From Leptospira bouyouniensis (lineage in GTDB: Bacteria > Spirochaetota > Leptospiria > Leptospirales > Leptospiraceae), in NCBI RefSeq assembly GCF_004769525.1, contig NZ_RQFT01000008.1:124001-188000 (forward strand): a stretch of 64,000 bases of DNA, written 5' to 3'. Shown here piece by piece: positions 27,101-36,700 of the stretch; positions within the stretch are counted from its first letter, which is position 1; each line of letters begins with the position of its first letter. Below the pieces are notes generated by a model that was given only the letters and a program-made list of their open reading frames with translations, was not told where the DNA came from and searched no databases. The translations under genes were made by a program, and so were the position numbers.

Positions 27101-28315
27101 GTGAAATCGGCAATGATCAAATCCCAACTTCCTCCTAGGCCCACGAATGGCCGCCGCATTGAAGATACCATTATGGATCTATTAGAAGAGGATCCAAACA
27201 ACGAAGAACTTCTCATTTCAAAATTAGAAACAAGTCATTCCTTCAACCGAGATAAATCTCAAATTTATTCATCGATTCTCAAAGTACTAACTTCCCTTGA
27301 TTTTAAAGAATCAGAGGCAAAAGAAATTTGGGACAGTGTTTTAGAAAATCAAAACAAACTCTCTTCATGTTTAAAAAGACCAGTTGGATTTCGAGTTGCC
27401 TTACTCGATTATTTGATCTACCACAATCAAAAAATCAAAAACCCAAAGATCATCGAACTTCAATTGTTCTCGGAAACTGAAAAACTTATCTTAGTGGATG
27501 AACTTACAAGGTTATATAACCGTAGGCATTTTGATACAGCACTTGTTCGTGAATTCAAACAATCCACTCGTTATAATTTAAACCTTTCTCTCCTTGTGAT
27601 CGATATCGACGATTTCAAAAAAATCAACGATACTTATGGCCACTTGATGGGAGATGAAATTTTAAAACAAGTTGCAAACAAAATTTCAACCAGTCTAAGG
27701 ATGGAAGATACAGCATGTAGGATTGGAGGAGAAGAGTTTGCGATCATTTTCCCTCAGTCAAACGAATCACAAGCTTTTAAAGCGGCGGAAAAATTATTGG
27801 AAGCTTGTCGCTCCATTCAAATCAGTGGAAAACCAGTCACCATTAGTGGAGGACTTGTTTCGTATCCAGAAAAAGTAAAACGTTGTGAAGACATGTATGA
27901 TTTGGCTGATCGAGCTTTATACACGGCAAAGGATTCAGGCAAAAATCAAATTGTGATTTATTCAAACGAAAAAAGAAGCAGTTTACGTTTTGAGACAAAT
28001 TTAGAATTGTTCTGCGTTCTCCCTAACAAAACAATTCGTTCTATTTCGAAAAATATTTCAATCACTGGAATTGCTTTTGAAACAGAAGATGATTTGGCAT
28101 TAAACGATTCGATTCCAGTTTTGCTACGCGAATCAGATTCCAACCACGAAATCAACGCTAAAATCAAAGTGGTGCGGAAAGAAAAAATTGGTGAAAAAAT
28201 ATATAGTGTAGGTGCGGAATTTGTTGAGTTATCACATGATTCAAAAACCAAATTAGCTGATTTGTATTTACTACACCAATTCAAGGCAAAAACTCCTATT
28301 GGTGTAGTTGTTTAG
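27101..28315 (+). CDS. Diguanylate cyclase with C-terminal PilZ domain
   Basis: 404 residues from a GTG start (an ATG four codons in is the alternative). Residues 1-125 are an N-terminal region of unknown fold. The GGDEF domain is at about 130-285 with active-site GGEEF at 209-213. An inhibitory I-site RMED (200-203) lies five residues before it, so product inhibition is expected. A PilZ-like domain follows (from ~290; RSSLRF then SISKNISITG), so the protein can both make and bind c-di-GMP. It follows the chemoreceptor by about 100 bp and converges on the rhodanese gene. Confidence 0.92.
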   Translation: MKSAMIKSQLPPRPTNGRRIEDTIMDLLEEDPNNEELLISKLETSHSFNRDKSQIYSSILKVLTSLDFKESEAKEIWDSVLENQNKLSSCLKRPVGFRVALLDYLIYHNQKIKNPKIIELQLFSETEKLILVDELTRLYNRRHFDTALVREFKQSTRYNLNLSLLVIDIDDFKKINDTYGHLMGDEILKQVANKISTSLRMEDTACRIGGEEFAIIFPQSNESQAFKAAEKLLEACRSIQISGKPVTISGGLVSYPEKVKRCEDMYDLADRALYTAKDSGKNQIVIYSNEKRSSLRFETNLELFCVLPNKTIRSISKNISITGIAFETEDDLALNDSIPVLLRESDSNHEINAKIKVVRKEKIGEKIYSVGAEFVELSHDSKTKLADLYLLHQFKAKTPIGVVV

Positions 28316-28320
28316 TTTGC

Positions 28321-28590
28321 TTAACGAGCGTTAGGCATATCACTCAATCCTCCCGCATTGATCACAAATGAGTAGCCACTTGCGGATAAAATTTGTTTTG
28401 CCCTTTCACTCCTTGCGCCGGAACGGCAATATACAATAATTTTTGATTGTTTGTTTTTGAGTAAACCAAGCTCATTTGGTAAAACATCGACTGGTATATT
28501 GATCGAACCCGGGAAATGACCATCTGCAAATTCAGACTTAGTTCGAACATCTACAACAACAGCTCCATTTTCTATCCATTCTGCTACCAT
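28321..28590 (-). CDS. Rhodanese-like sulfurtransferase domain (N-terminus split off by frameshift)
   Basis: 89 residues from the first in-frame ATG, a complete single rhodanese domain: start of the fold AVVVDVRTKSEFADGHFPGSINIP, active-site loop YCRSGARS with the catalytic Cys, and the final INAGGLSDMP. It moves sulfane sulfur between thiols. The reading frame is open further upstream (..IQSKGDKQ before the Met), and the likely true N-terminus, a membrane anchor, lies in another frame across an A9 tract. Divergent from the persulfide dioxygenase, which implies a shared sulfane-sulfur role. Confidence 0.85.
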   Translation of the reverse strand: MVAEWIENGAVVVDVRTKSEFADGHFPGSINIPVDVLPNELGLLKNKQSKIIVYCRSGARSERAKQILSASGYSFVINAGGLSDMPNAR

Positions 28591-28594
28591 TTGT

Positions 28595-28675
28595 TTATCG
28601 CCTTTTGATTGAATTTTTTTTTACGAAAACAAAGAGGAATCCAATGATCACTCCTACAATTAAAAATGTTTTCAT
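28595..28675 (-). pseudogene. Out-of-frame N-terminal membrane anchor of the rhodanese
   Basis: A 26-residue ORF begins at the ATG 28673-28675 behind a strong SD (GAGGTAAAT then ATG). It reads KTFLIVGVIIGFLFVFVKK, a clear membrane anchor, then runs through nine As (plus-strand T9, 28614-28622) and stops at 28595. With eight As it would continue in frame as VKKIQSKGDKQ into the rhodanese. Membrane- or periplasm-facing rhodaneses with such anchors are common. It is a mutation, an assembly error, or a transcriptional slippage site. Confidence 0.65.
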
Positions 28676-28739
28676 ATTTACCTCTTTTTTTCCATTTTTT
28701 CCTTGCAAAGAGTAAAGTCAAGAAAAACATAATACAATA

Positions 28740-28764
28740 GGGGGTATAGTATAGTAAACCACCC
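28740..28764. promoter_or_regulatory. Possible CsoR/CstR-type operator between rhodanese and dioxygenase
   Basis: GGGGG TAT at 28740-28747 faces ACCACCC at 28758-28764 across an AT-rich centre that includes TATAGTATAG. G-tract/C-tract imperfect inverted repeats with TAT edges resemble sites of copper- or persulfide-sensing CsoR-family repressors. No such regulator is encoded in the window. The call rests on sequence resemblance and gene content only. Confidence 0.35.
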
Positions 28765-28796
28765 TAAAACACACTCCCTTTAAAAAATGGGGTTGT

Positions 28797-29543
28797 ATGG
28801 TAATACAAGAAAAGGATAAATCAATGATGGTGACTACGGATACAAAGATTGGAATTCAGATCAAACCTCTATATGACTTTGAGTCGGGGACGTGGACTTA
28901 CTTACTTTTAGATATAAAATCAAAACAAGCAGTACTCATCGATCCTGTGATTGAAAACTTAGACCGAGATCTTCAATTAATTGAAACTATGGAATACAAA
29001 TTAGTAGCAACAATTGAGACACATATGCATGCAGATCATATTACAGCGGCAGGTGTATTGAGAGATAAAACCGGATGTAATTCGTATGCTCCCCATCTTT
29101 CTGGAGCTTCGTGTGCAACCCATTTTTTGAAAGAAAACGACACAATCTCTATTGGAGAACTTAATTTAAAAATATTACATACTCCAGGGCATACACCTTG
29201 TTCCATCTCTTTAGTTTTAAATGAGATGTATGTTTTCACAGGTGATACATTATTTGTAAGAGGGTGTGGGAGAACTGATTTCCAAGGTGGGAGTGCAGAA
29301 TCATTATACCATTCGATCACAAAAAAACTTTTTTCGTTACCAGACGATACAATCGTTTTTCCAGGTCATGATTACAAAGGATTTGTTTCTTCCACCATTG
29401 GCGAAGAGAAACAGTGGAATCCACGAATCGCCAATCGAACGCTGGAGGACTTTAAATCCATCATGGACAATTTAAATTTACCAGAGCCAAAAAAAATCCA
29501 TGAAGCAGTGCCAGCAAATCGAGCCTGCGGGAAAATGATATGA
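28797..29543 (+). CDS. ETHE1-type persulfide dioxygenase (metallo-beta-lactamase fold)
   Basis: Oxidises glutathione or other persulfides to sulfite with mononuclear iron. 248 residues with HMHADHITA, the further ligand His in HTPGHTPCS, the ligand Asp in FTGDTLFVRGCGRTDFQGG, and FPGHDYKG. The GRTDFQGG segment separates ETHE1/PDO proteins from glyoxalase II. A second start at 28824 (MMVTT) has a better SD (AAGGAT, 7 nt upstream) and may be the real one. It overlaps the TSUP gene by 4 nt and faces a rhodanese. Confidence 0.92.
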   Translation: MVIQEKDKSMMVTTDTKIGIQIKPLYDFESGTWTYLLLDIKSKQAVLIDPVIENLDRDLQLIETMEYKLVATIETHMHADHITAAGVLRDKTGCNSYAPHLSGASCATHFLKENDTISIGELNLKILHTPGHTPCSISLVLNEMYVFTGDTLFVRGCGRTDFQGGSAESLYHSITKKLFSLPDDTIVFPGHDYKGFVSSTIGEEKQWNPRIANRTLEDFKSIMDNLNLPEPKKIHEAVPANRACGKMI

Positions 29544-29905
29544 CAGTAGGAATTTTATTTTTATTATTAGGAATCGGTGCAGGAATCTTAGGTGGCCTTG
29601 TTGGTATCGGTGGAGGGATCTTACTTGTCCCTGCTCTTGTATATTTTTTTGATTTTAATCAAAAATTAGCTCAAGGCACAACACTTGCTGCCATGGTTCC
29701 ACCAATCGGGATAGTCGCAGCTTACATCTATTATACGCGAGGCGAAACCAACCTATTTGCGGCGGCACTCATTAGCGTTGGATTTATTTTAGGCAGTATT
29801 TTTGGTGCAGGTGCAGCTTCCAAAATTGATACAACTGTACTTTCTAGGTTTTTTGGAATTTTCACTGTGATCGTAGGGCTCAAAATGGTATTCTTTCCAA
29901 AATAA
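29540..29905 (+). CDS. Half-size TSUP (TauE/SafE) family membrane transporter
   Basis: 121 residues with about four membrane segments. It contains a single TSUP repeat: GAGILGGLVGIGGGILLVPALVYFF followed by QGTTLAAMVPP and a GAGAASKID turn. Full-length TSUP proteins have two repeats (~250 residues), so this form must dimerise or pair with another half. The position behind the persulfide dioxygenase (4-nt overlap) suggests export of sulfite or related sulfur oxyanions, as in cst-type operons. Confidence 0.85.
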   Translation: MTVGILFLLLGIGAGILGGLVGIGGGILLVPALVYFFDFNQKLAQGTTLAAMVPPIGIVAAYIYYTRGETNLFAAALISVGFILGSIFGAGAASKIDTTVLSRFFGIFTVIVGLKMVFFPK

Positions 29906-29920
29906 ATTTCGAAAAAAAAT

Positions 29921-30481
29921 TTGTTTGCCGTAACATCCGAGTCCTTTTTCCATTCAATGGTGTTCGGTTTTTATTTTGCACTTTTTTGGTTTTTATCTCG
30001 TTTTGTTTTTTACAGAATTTCATTTCCAGAAGTCCTATTACCTCCAATCACCTTCCTGTTTTGTTGGAACTTAGTTTTCACTTCACTTTGGATTTCTCTC
30101 ATTTTTGTGGTCATTATTGGTTTTTTGGGGGTTTTACTTCGTATCCCTGTCATTGGAATTTTTGTGCAAGGGATACGAAACCAAGTGGCGGAGGTGGGAT
30201 GGGTTTCATTTCTAAAAAACCGAACCATGATTTGGCTATTGAGCCAAACTTCTATTTTGCTCGGTTCCTATCAATTTGTATATGGAAAAGTAACCAAAGT
30301 GGAAACTCTCTACCTTTGGCTATCGCTAATCCTATTTGGGTATTTCTTCAAACAAAAATTCCACAAACCCATGGCACAATTTACAGGGAACCAACGGATT
30401 TTATTCTACCAGAATGGGGTGCGAAACTCAAAATCTGATTCGATCGATTTTCCCAGAGAGAAAGACGTCACTCCTCCTTAA
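29921..30481 (+). CDS. Membrane protein, unknown function
   Basis: 186 residues from a TTG at 29921; an ATG at 29957 (MVFGFYFAL) gives 174 residues and may be the true start. Four or five hydrophobic segments cover the first 150 residues and the last ~40 are hydrophilic (GVRNSKSDSIDFPREKD). I recognise no family. It follows the TSUP gene by 15 bp and precedes msrA by 48 bp, so it may be cotranscribed with either. No clear Shine-Dalgarno. Confidence 0.6.
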   Translation: MFAVTSESFFHSMVFGFYFALFWFLSRFVFYRISFPEVLLPPITFLFCWNLVFTSLWISLIFVVIIGFLGVLLRIPVIGIFVQGIRNQVAEVGWVSFLKNRTMIWLLSQTSILLGSYQFVYGKVTKVETLYLWLSLILFGYFFKQKFHKPMAQFTGNQRILFYQNGVRNSKSDSIDFPREKDVTPP

Positions 30482-30529
30482 AAAATCACAATTTCCCAAC
30501 CAGATCTAGATTGAGACCATCTAATTGGT

Positions 30530-31225
30530 ATGTACGGTTTTGCATTTGTTTCCACCAAAAATTTAAGTCGATCTTTCATCATAAGTTTCTTGCTTTTTCA
30601 TTTTTTTGTCTGCGGACCGGTTACACTTCTTTCTAAAACGGATTCATTACCTCTGCTCCCAAAACCAGGGCAAAAAATTGCTGTATTTGCTGAAGGTTGT
30701 TTTTGGTGTTCAGAGCATATTTTTGAATCCATTCCTGGTGTGATTGATGTAATCTCTGGTTATGCGGGTGGGCATACTGAAAATCCGACTTATGATTCAG
30801 TGAATACTGAAACAACTGGGCACGCCGAATCAGTGTATATCGTTTACGATCCATCTAAAATTAGTTATGCGGAACTTTGTAGAATATTTTTCCTTTCTCA
30901 TGATCCGACAACCAAAGACAGACAAGGACCTGATATTGGATCTTCTTATCGTTCTATCTTATTTTACTCGGACGAACTGGAATTTAAAATTGCGAACCAA
31001 ATCAAGGAAGAAATCCAATCTAAAAAAGTATGGAATGGTAAAATTGTTACCGAATTCCAAACATTAAGACATTTTTATCAAGCGGAAGGATACCACCAAA
31101 ACTTCATTCAAAAGAATCCCACACAATCTTATGTTTTAGCAGTATCAATTCCAAGATACAACGATTTTAAAACTCGATATAAAACTTATAACGAGGTACT
31201 AAAAGGTAATCAAGGGAACAAATAA
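30530..31225 (+). CDS. msrA: Peptide methionine-S-sulfoxide reductase with export signal
   Basis: Reduces methionine-S-sulfoxide in proteins. The active-site motif GCFWCSEHIFE is at about residue 57, followed by SGYAGGHTENPTYDSV, GHAESV and HDPTTKDRQGPDIGSSYRS, all standard MsrA. An N-terminal signal (SRSFIISFLLFHFFVCGP) marks export; the Cys in FFVCGP could be a lipobox, so the protein is periplasmic or lipid-anchored. It pairs with the oxidative and sulfur stress genes upstream. Confidence 0.93.
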   Translation: MYGFAFVSTKNLSRSFIISFLLFHFFVCGPVTLLSKTDSLPLLPKPGQKIAVFAEGCFWCSEHIFESIPGVIDVISGYAGGHTENPTYDSVNTETTGHAESVYIVYDPSKISYAELCRIFFLSHDPTTKDRQGPDIGSSYRSILFYSDELEFKIANQIKEEIQSKKVWNGKIVTEFQTLRHFYQAEGYHQNFIQKNPTQSYVLAVSIPRYNDFKTRYKTYNEVLKGNQGNK

Positions 31226-31274
31226 ACCAAATTCTTCTCTGTGACTGGGACTTCCAATTAAACTTTTCTAAACA

Positions 31275-32795
31275 TTAAAATGCAGAAAACTGTTCTTTGA
31301 TCTTTGTTCTAAACGAATCAAATTCCGCTTTGGATTGAAATTTACAAACTTTTAAAATTTCCATTGGTATTTCAGATGATTTTGCCTCTTTTGCGTTGAT
31401 TGCTATCATCATATCACTTATATAAATAGGATAGATGATATCAGAATATACTTCATCTGCAAGTAATGGTCGATGATGGTATTCCATCGCCTTAGTATAA
31501 AGAATTGGGAAACCCCACTTCTCTCCTACCATTGCACCTAATTTCGAGTGTGTGATCCCAATGGCAGATTCCTCTAAACTAATTGTAGAAGCAATTTCTC
31601 TTGTGGTAGAAAATGTTTTAATTTTTTTCATGTGGTCTTTGTCAAAAGACAATAATAAAATTTCACCAATATCATGAAGCAGGGAAGCTGCGATCAAATT
31701 ACTGAGATCCGATTTGTTTAATTCCATCCTTTGTCCTATTGCCTTACAATAAAACGCCGACTCGTTTGACTTTTCCCAAATAGCTGCAAATGCAGGGAAT
31801 TTATCCTCTAACATTTGTTTGGTAGCTAAACTATACAAAAGAGTTTGTAATTCTTTTAAACCAATCAATTGGATGGCTCGGTCTAAACTTTCAACTTTGC
31901 CTCCTCGTCGAAACGCAGCAGAGTTTGAGAGTTTTAAGATATTCGCTGACAATGCAATATCACGTTTGATCATTTCAGCAATGGTTCCAATACTCGAATT
32001 GGGTTTATCAATCGCATCCTGAATATCTTTGATAGATTTTGGGAAAGTTGGGAGATTATCAATTTGAGAAATAATATGGTCTATTTTTTCAAGCTGTTGG
32101 TTTTCCTTTGAAACCTTGGCTGGAATATCAATCATAAAGACAGTTTTGTTTTCACCAGATTCGAACTTAAAAGCGGATTCACCAAGACCATCATTTTTTA
32201 ACATCATAAGAGTCATGATGAGTCCTAAACCTGCACCTTCTTGGTCATTGGACATATCCATAAAAGCATCAGCCAAATCGTTATAATCCTTTGCTTTTGA
32301 GATTCGTGCTTTAATTCTTTGTGCTTCGATCGGAGTTAATTGTACATTATTCATAATGCGAATTCGCATTAAACTTCTATTATGTATGAAGGAAACAAAT
32401 ACTCCATAGTTATTTTTTTGTAAGGACTCTTCTATCTCCTCACGATTTTCAAGATACGTGGACTTGAATTTGCTGATAATTGATTCATATTCCTTATCAT
32501 TTGTAATATCCGTCGCATTGTTTTTATAAAATACTCGTTTTGCATTAGCTTTGATTGCATTGGTCACAGTTTCTTTCATTGCCGCAAGCACAGAATCTCT
32601 AACAATGATTAGGTCAAGTTGTAAAAGAAACCGGTCTAAAATTTGAAATAGTGTATTTTCTACTTCATCTGTGATTTGAAAAAACTTAAAATGAAAAGGA
32701 GCATTTTCCACAATGGGATGATTGATATTTTCAATATTAGTGTGAAGGCCTAATTCTCGTTTGAATTCTAATGCAATAGCCTTTGGACTAGCCAT
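31275..32795 (-). CDS. Histidine-kinase-like ATPase + HDOD domain protein
   Basis: 506 residues. Residues 20-230 form a GHKL ATPase-like domain: MKETVTNAIKANAKRV (N-box) and a G-box GAGLGLIMTLM, without a DHp domain or phospho-acceptor His. Residues 240-460 form an HDOD domain (LPTFPKSIKDIQDAID, SALLHDIGEILLL-type segment ASLLHDIGEILLLSF). HDOD proteins act in bacterial signalling without known catalysis. SD AAGAGG lies 4 nt before the ATG. Possibly an anti-sigma or serine-kinase-like regulator, not testable here. Confidence 0.87.
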   Translation of the reverse strand: MASPKAIALEFKRELGLHTNIENINHPIVENAPFHFKFFQITDEVENTLFQILDRFLLQLDLIIVRDSVLAAMKETVTNAIKANAKRVFYKNNATDITNDKEYESIISKFKSTYLENREEIEESLQKNNYGVFVSFIHNRSLMRIRIMNNVQLTPIEAQRIKARISKAKDYNDLADAFMDMSNDQEGAGLGLIMTLMMLKNDGLGESAFKFESGENKTVFMIDIPAKVSKENQQLEKIDHIISQIDNLPTFPKSIKDIQDAIDKPNSSIGTIAEMIKRDIALSANILKLSNSAAFRRGGKVESLDRAIQLIGLKELQTLLYSLATKQMLEDKFPAFAAIWEKSNESAFYCKAIGQRMELNKSDLSNLIAASLLHDIGEILLLSFDKDHMKKIKTFSTTREIASTISLEESAIGITHSKLGAMVGEKWGFPILYTKAMEYHHRPLLADEVYSDIIYPIYISDMMIAINAKEAKSSEIPMEILKVCKFQSKAEFDSFRTKIKEQFSAF

Positions 32796-32987
32796 AATAC
32801 CTCTTAAGGAAGGAGTGCGGGGAATCCCCTAATCTTATTGTAAGGAGTACACCTACGCTCCATCGAATGCAATAAATTTAGAAAAGCAAGCGTTTAACAG
32901 GAAAAAGATGGCGAGTGAAATTTTGTGACAAGTACTGAAAAAACAATTCGTTTCTTCACTAAATTTGCTACAATATTGAACAAAGAT

Positions 32988-33611
32988 TTAAAATATTTTT
33001 ATTTTTGGTAATCCCAAATTGTACTTCACTGCTACAATTCTGATGATCACTACCAAACTCGCTGAAACAACCAAGTTAATGTTTCCATCACAAGAAAAAG
33101 AATACAATACCAAATACAAAACAGCTCCCGCCAAACACGCAGTAGCATATATTTCCTTGCGAAAGATAAAGGGAACTTCATTCATAAGTGTATCTCGGAT
33201 CACACCACCAAAGATGGCGGAGATCATCCCAAGTAAGGCTGAAGCAAAAAAATTCACTCCATGATCGAGAGCAATTCTTGTCCCAAGCACTGTGTAAATT
33301 CCAATTCCCAAGGTATCGAATAAGAACAATTCATTGCGAAGTTTTGTCAGCAATTTTGGAAAAAAAATGACAAGTAAAAAACCAAGAAAAATAGCCCAGA
33401 GAAGATTCTCATCTTTCACCCAAGATACGGGATAGTTACCTAAAGTAATGTCACGTAAGGTTCCGCCTCCAATGGCAGTGATGAATCCAGTAAAAAAAAC
33501 GCTAAAAACGTCATGGTGGTGTTCTTTGTGTTCCAATGCGGCTACAGCCCCTGAAATCGCAAATACCATGATACCAGCAAGTCCAATGTAATAAGAAAAG
33601 CTAAAATCCAT
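32988..33611 (-). CDS. Trimeric intracellular cation (TRIC) channel-like membrane protein (UPF0126)
   Basis: 207 residues, about seven membrane segments arranged as two homologous halves. The family signatures are GGGTLRDITLG in the first half and GGVIRDTLMNEVP in the second. Bacterial UPF0126 proteins form K+-permeable trimers like animal TRIC channels. It stands alone; the 192-bp gap to the HDOD gene shows a short GGGGAATCCCC hairpin but no gene. The start ATG is 33609-33611. Confidence 0.9.
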   Translation of the reverse strand: MDFSFSYYIGLAGIMVFAISGAVAALEHKEHHHDVFSVFFTGFITAIGGGTLRDITLGNYPVSWVKDENLLWAIFLGFLLVIFFPKLLTKLRNELFLFDTLGIGIYTVLGTRIALDHGVNFFASALLGMISAIFGGVIRDTLMNEVPFIFRKEIYATACLAGAVLYLVLYSFSCDGNINLVVSASLVVIIRIVAVKYNLGLPKIKIF

Positions 33612-33701
33612 CTGTTTTTGTCTAATTTTTACCTTTTAGACGGAATAAAAATGACATTTCACCACTCTCTCATTTGTTGTATAGTATAGAGACACAATAT
33701 T

Positions 33702-36700
33702 ATGTTCAACAGATTCCTAAGGACTACAATCATTTTCGTTTTTATTTTCCTTGGTGCCTGCATTCCTACAATTTCTAAAAGTTTGATGCAATCTGTTTCT
33801 GACTTCTTACAACTCAGAAGTTTGGTCAATACGGGTCCCTATCAAATCTCAGTCACAGTTTCTGGCCTTGTTGGTTCGGGGCTCACTCTCAATTTAAATT
33901 CTGGATTATCGTCTCTCACAATCAATACAAATGGAGTATACCAATTTAGCTCTACTCTAGTCAGTGGCCAAGATTTTAATGTCACGATTACAAACCTACC
34001 TGTTTTACCAGCCCAAACTTGTACTGTCAATGGTGGAACTGGAGTTGTAGGATTTGGAAATATCAATTCCATCATCGTCAACTGCGATCCATTACGTTAC
34101 TCGTTAGGTGGAACAATTACGGGTCTTGATGGAATAGGATTCACACTTATCAATTCCTATGATGGTTCTACATTAGCAGTTGCGGTTGCAGCTGGAACAT
34201 TTGCGTTTACGCAAACCTATGAAGCGGGAACTCCTTACAATGTTACCGTATCCGTTCAACCAAATCACCCTGTGCAGGATTGTCTCATCACAAACGGATC
34301 CAATACATTTGCTGCAATGGATGTCACAACGATTTCTATCAATTGTACATCTACCGCATACCCAATTGAGATCACAGCAGTGGGTATTGGGTCGGGGACA
34401 TTAACTTTAAGCAATAATGGATCTGAAACACTTCCGATTGCCACAGATGGATTACATCGTTTCCCAACCAATCTACCACCATCCAGCACCTATAATGTAC
34501 AAATTGTATCATCACCACCAGGGCACCAATGTGTATTAAGTTCCACTTCTGGTACAATTGCCGGAACAGTTTCTATATTAGCAAATTGTTTTAGTGTTTT
34601 GGCTTATACACCTCGAAATGGTGGGATCTTGTTACCAACAGAATCCTTGCGGTTAGTATTTTCTGCTGAAGTGAACACAGGAAGTTGTGCTGGTTCTGCG
34701 GGGACCTTAGATACAACATTAAGTTTGGCAATTAACTTCACTTTGGCGACAACAAATTTTGCCAATGATACACTTATTGTATCCCCCGCACCAACTGATA
34801 GTTGGTTATCAGGGCACCGTACACTAAACCTTAATTGCCAAACAAATGTTGGAGCCCATCCTTTATCCACAAGTATTTCGTTACTTTACATGATACCGTC
34901 AAACCTGCGTTATGTAGCCGATGTCGGAGGGAACGATGGTAATGACGGACTCACTCCTGGAACTCCTAAACGAAATCTCCAATCAGCCATTGATAGTTTT
35001 GGGGCTTGTCCAACAAATGATTGTGCTGTCCTAGTTTCGCAAGGGTCGTATGACCCTGCCGCAGTCAGTGACCGTATTCAATTAGTTTCAGGGATTTCAC
35101 TTTTCGGAAGTTATGAGCCAGGTTTTGCGACATGGCGGCCAGAAGACAAAGATTCTACCATTTTTATGGATACTGTCCCTGCTAGTTGCGCTTTGGCTAC
35201 TGCGACAAATCCTTGTGCTTCTATCGCTGCAGATGTTTCAGTTACATCACCTGTTGTGATTTCAGGATTCCAAATTGAGTCAGGTAGTTCTGCTCCGTTT
35301 ATGGCCGGAGTATTCCTCGATTCCACTGCCAATGTCAGACTCATAGATAACGTTATCAAAGCTGGCACAAGTACAAGTGGCTCGGCAGGTGTTTTTTCCA
35401 CAAACAGTAATCCTTATCTTGTCCTCAATCGTATCGAAGGGGGGACGTGTACAACAAATAGTTGTCACTCGATAGGTGTTTTGATGTCTTCAGGAGTACT
35501 AATTGCTCCGGTGATTTTTGGAAATGTAATCCTTGGTGGAAATGCACCTGGAATTTTGACCGGAGCGACATCCGCTGGCATTCGTTATTCTGGGACCTTT
35601 GGAATCGATGTAACAAATATTCGCCAAAACATCATTACTTCATTGGGTCTGCAGAATAATGATCCTGGAGCAACCACAATATCAGTTGCTTTTGATATTG
35701 GTACTCCTGCAGCATCTTCCACCGGCATCTTAGTGGGAAATCAGTTCAATCATGGAGCAGCATATGGTTCCTACGGCATACGACTCCAAGGGGCAACGAA
35801 CATTCAAATTGGTTCAACGACACAAGGAAACGTGATCAACGGTAGTGCGAATGCTCGTTTTGAAAACATAGGAATCAATATATTAAATTCCAATAACATT
35901 GTCCGTCGGAATTTTATCAATCTAGGTACCACAGACAGAAGCAACGCATTCAATACAACTGCGGGAATTGTATTCACATCCGGTTTGAACAATACTTCCA
36001 TCATTGAAAATAATACGATCACTGGTGGGAGTGCGACTGATCCAACTAACTTTTCTACTGCCCAATTGATTGGGATATCCGCAACCGCATTTGGACCAGG
36101 ATCTTCCATTAGCAGAAACCACATCCGACTGGGAACAGCCAATGGTGGAGGTACTTCAGTTGTAACAGGGATCAGCATCTCAACTTCTGGTGCCATGCTT
36201 GTTTCGAATAATTGGATCCAAAATGGCACAAGTAATCGGAATGCAAGAGGGATTAATTTATACCAAATCACAAGTGCAATGCGAGTCTTTCACAATACAG
36301 TCAGTAGTGGTCCCGATACACCAGGCAATGATGCTGCTATTTATCTGAGTGGGTTCTCCAATTCTTTACTCATTGAGAATAATATTTTTTATTTGAATTC
36401 GGATGTCGCAGGAAATGCGTGTATTTATAATGTAAATGGCACGAGCGGTGCTACTCGATACAATGTCTTTCACAATTGTACAAATCTAGTCTTCCAAACA
36501 GCTCTCAATTATACGGACATCTGTGCTGGTGGAGTGCCTGGGAGTTTGGCATGTGTGACTCCGCTAGGCCTTGCTGCAAACTATGGGAACAATTTGAATC
36601 TCAATCCAAATTTGGTCAGTTTAATCGGTGTTTACTCTTATATCCCTACGGCTGCATCTTCCTGCCTAATCACAAGATCAACCAATACCATCATGGCCGA

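Noticed and set aside
28745..33694. TATAGTATAG occurring before both the persulfide dioxygenase (28745) and the beta-helix lipoprotein (about 33680)
   Set aside because: Short AT-rich string near promoters; shared -10-like sequence is a simpler explanation than a common regulator.
35804..36271. Long minus-strand ORF inside the beta-helix lipoprotein gene
   Set aside because: It is an antisense shadow of a repetitive Asn/Ser-rich gene, has no SD and no recognisable domain.
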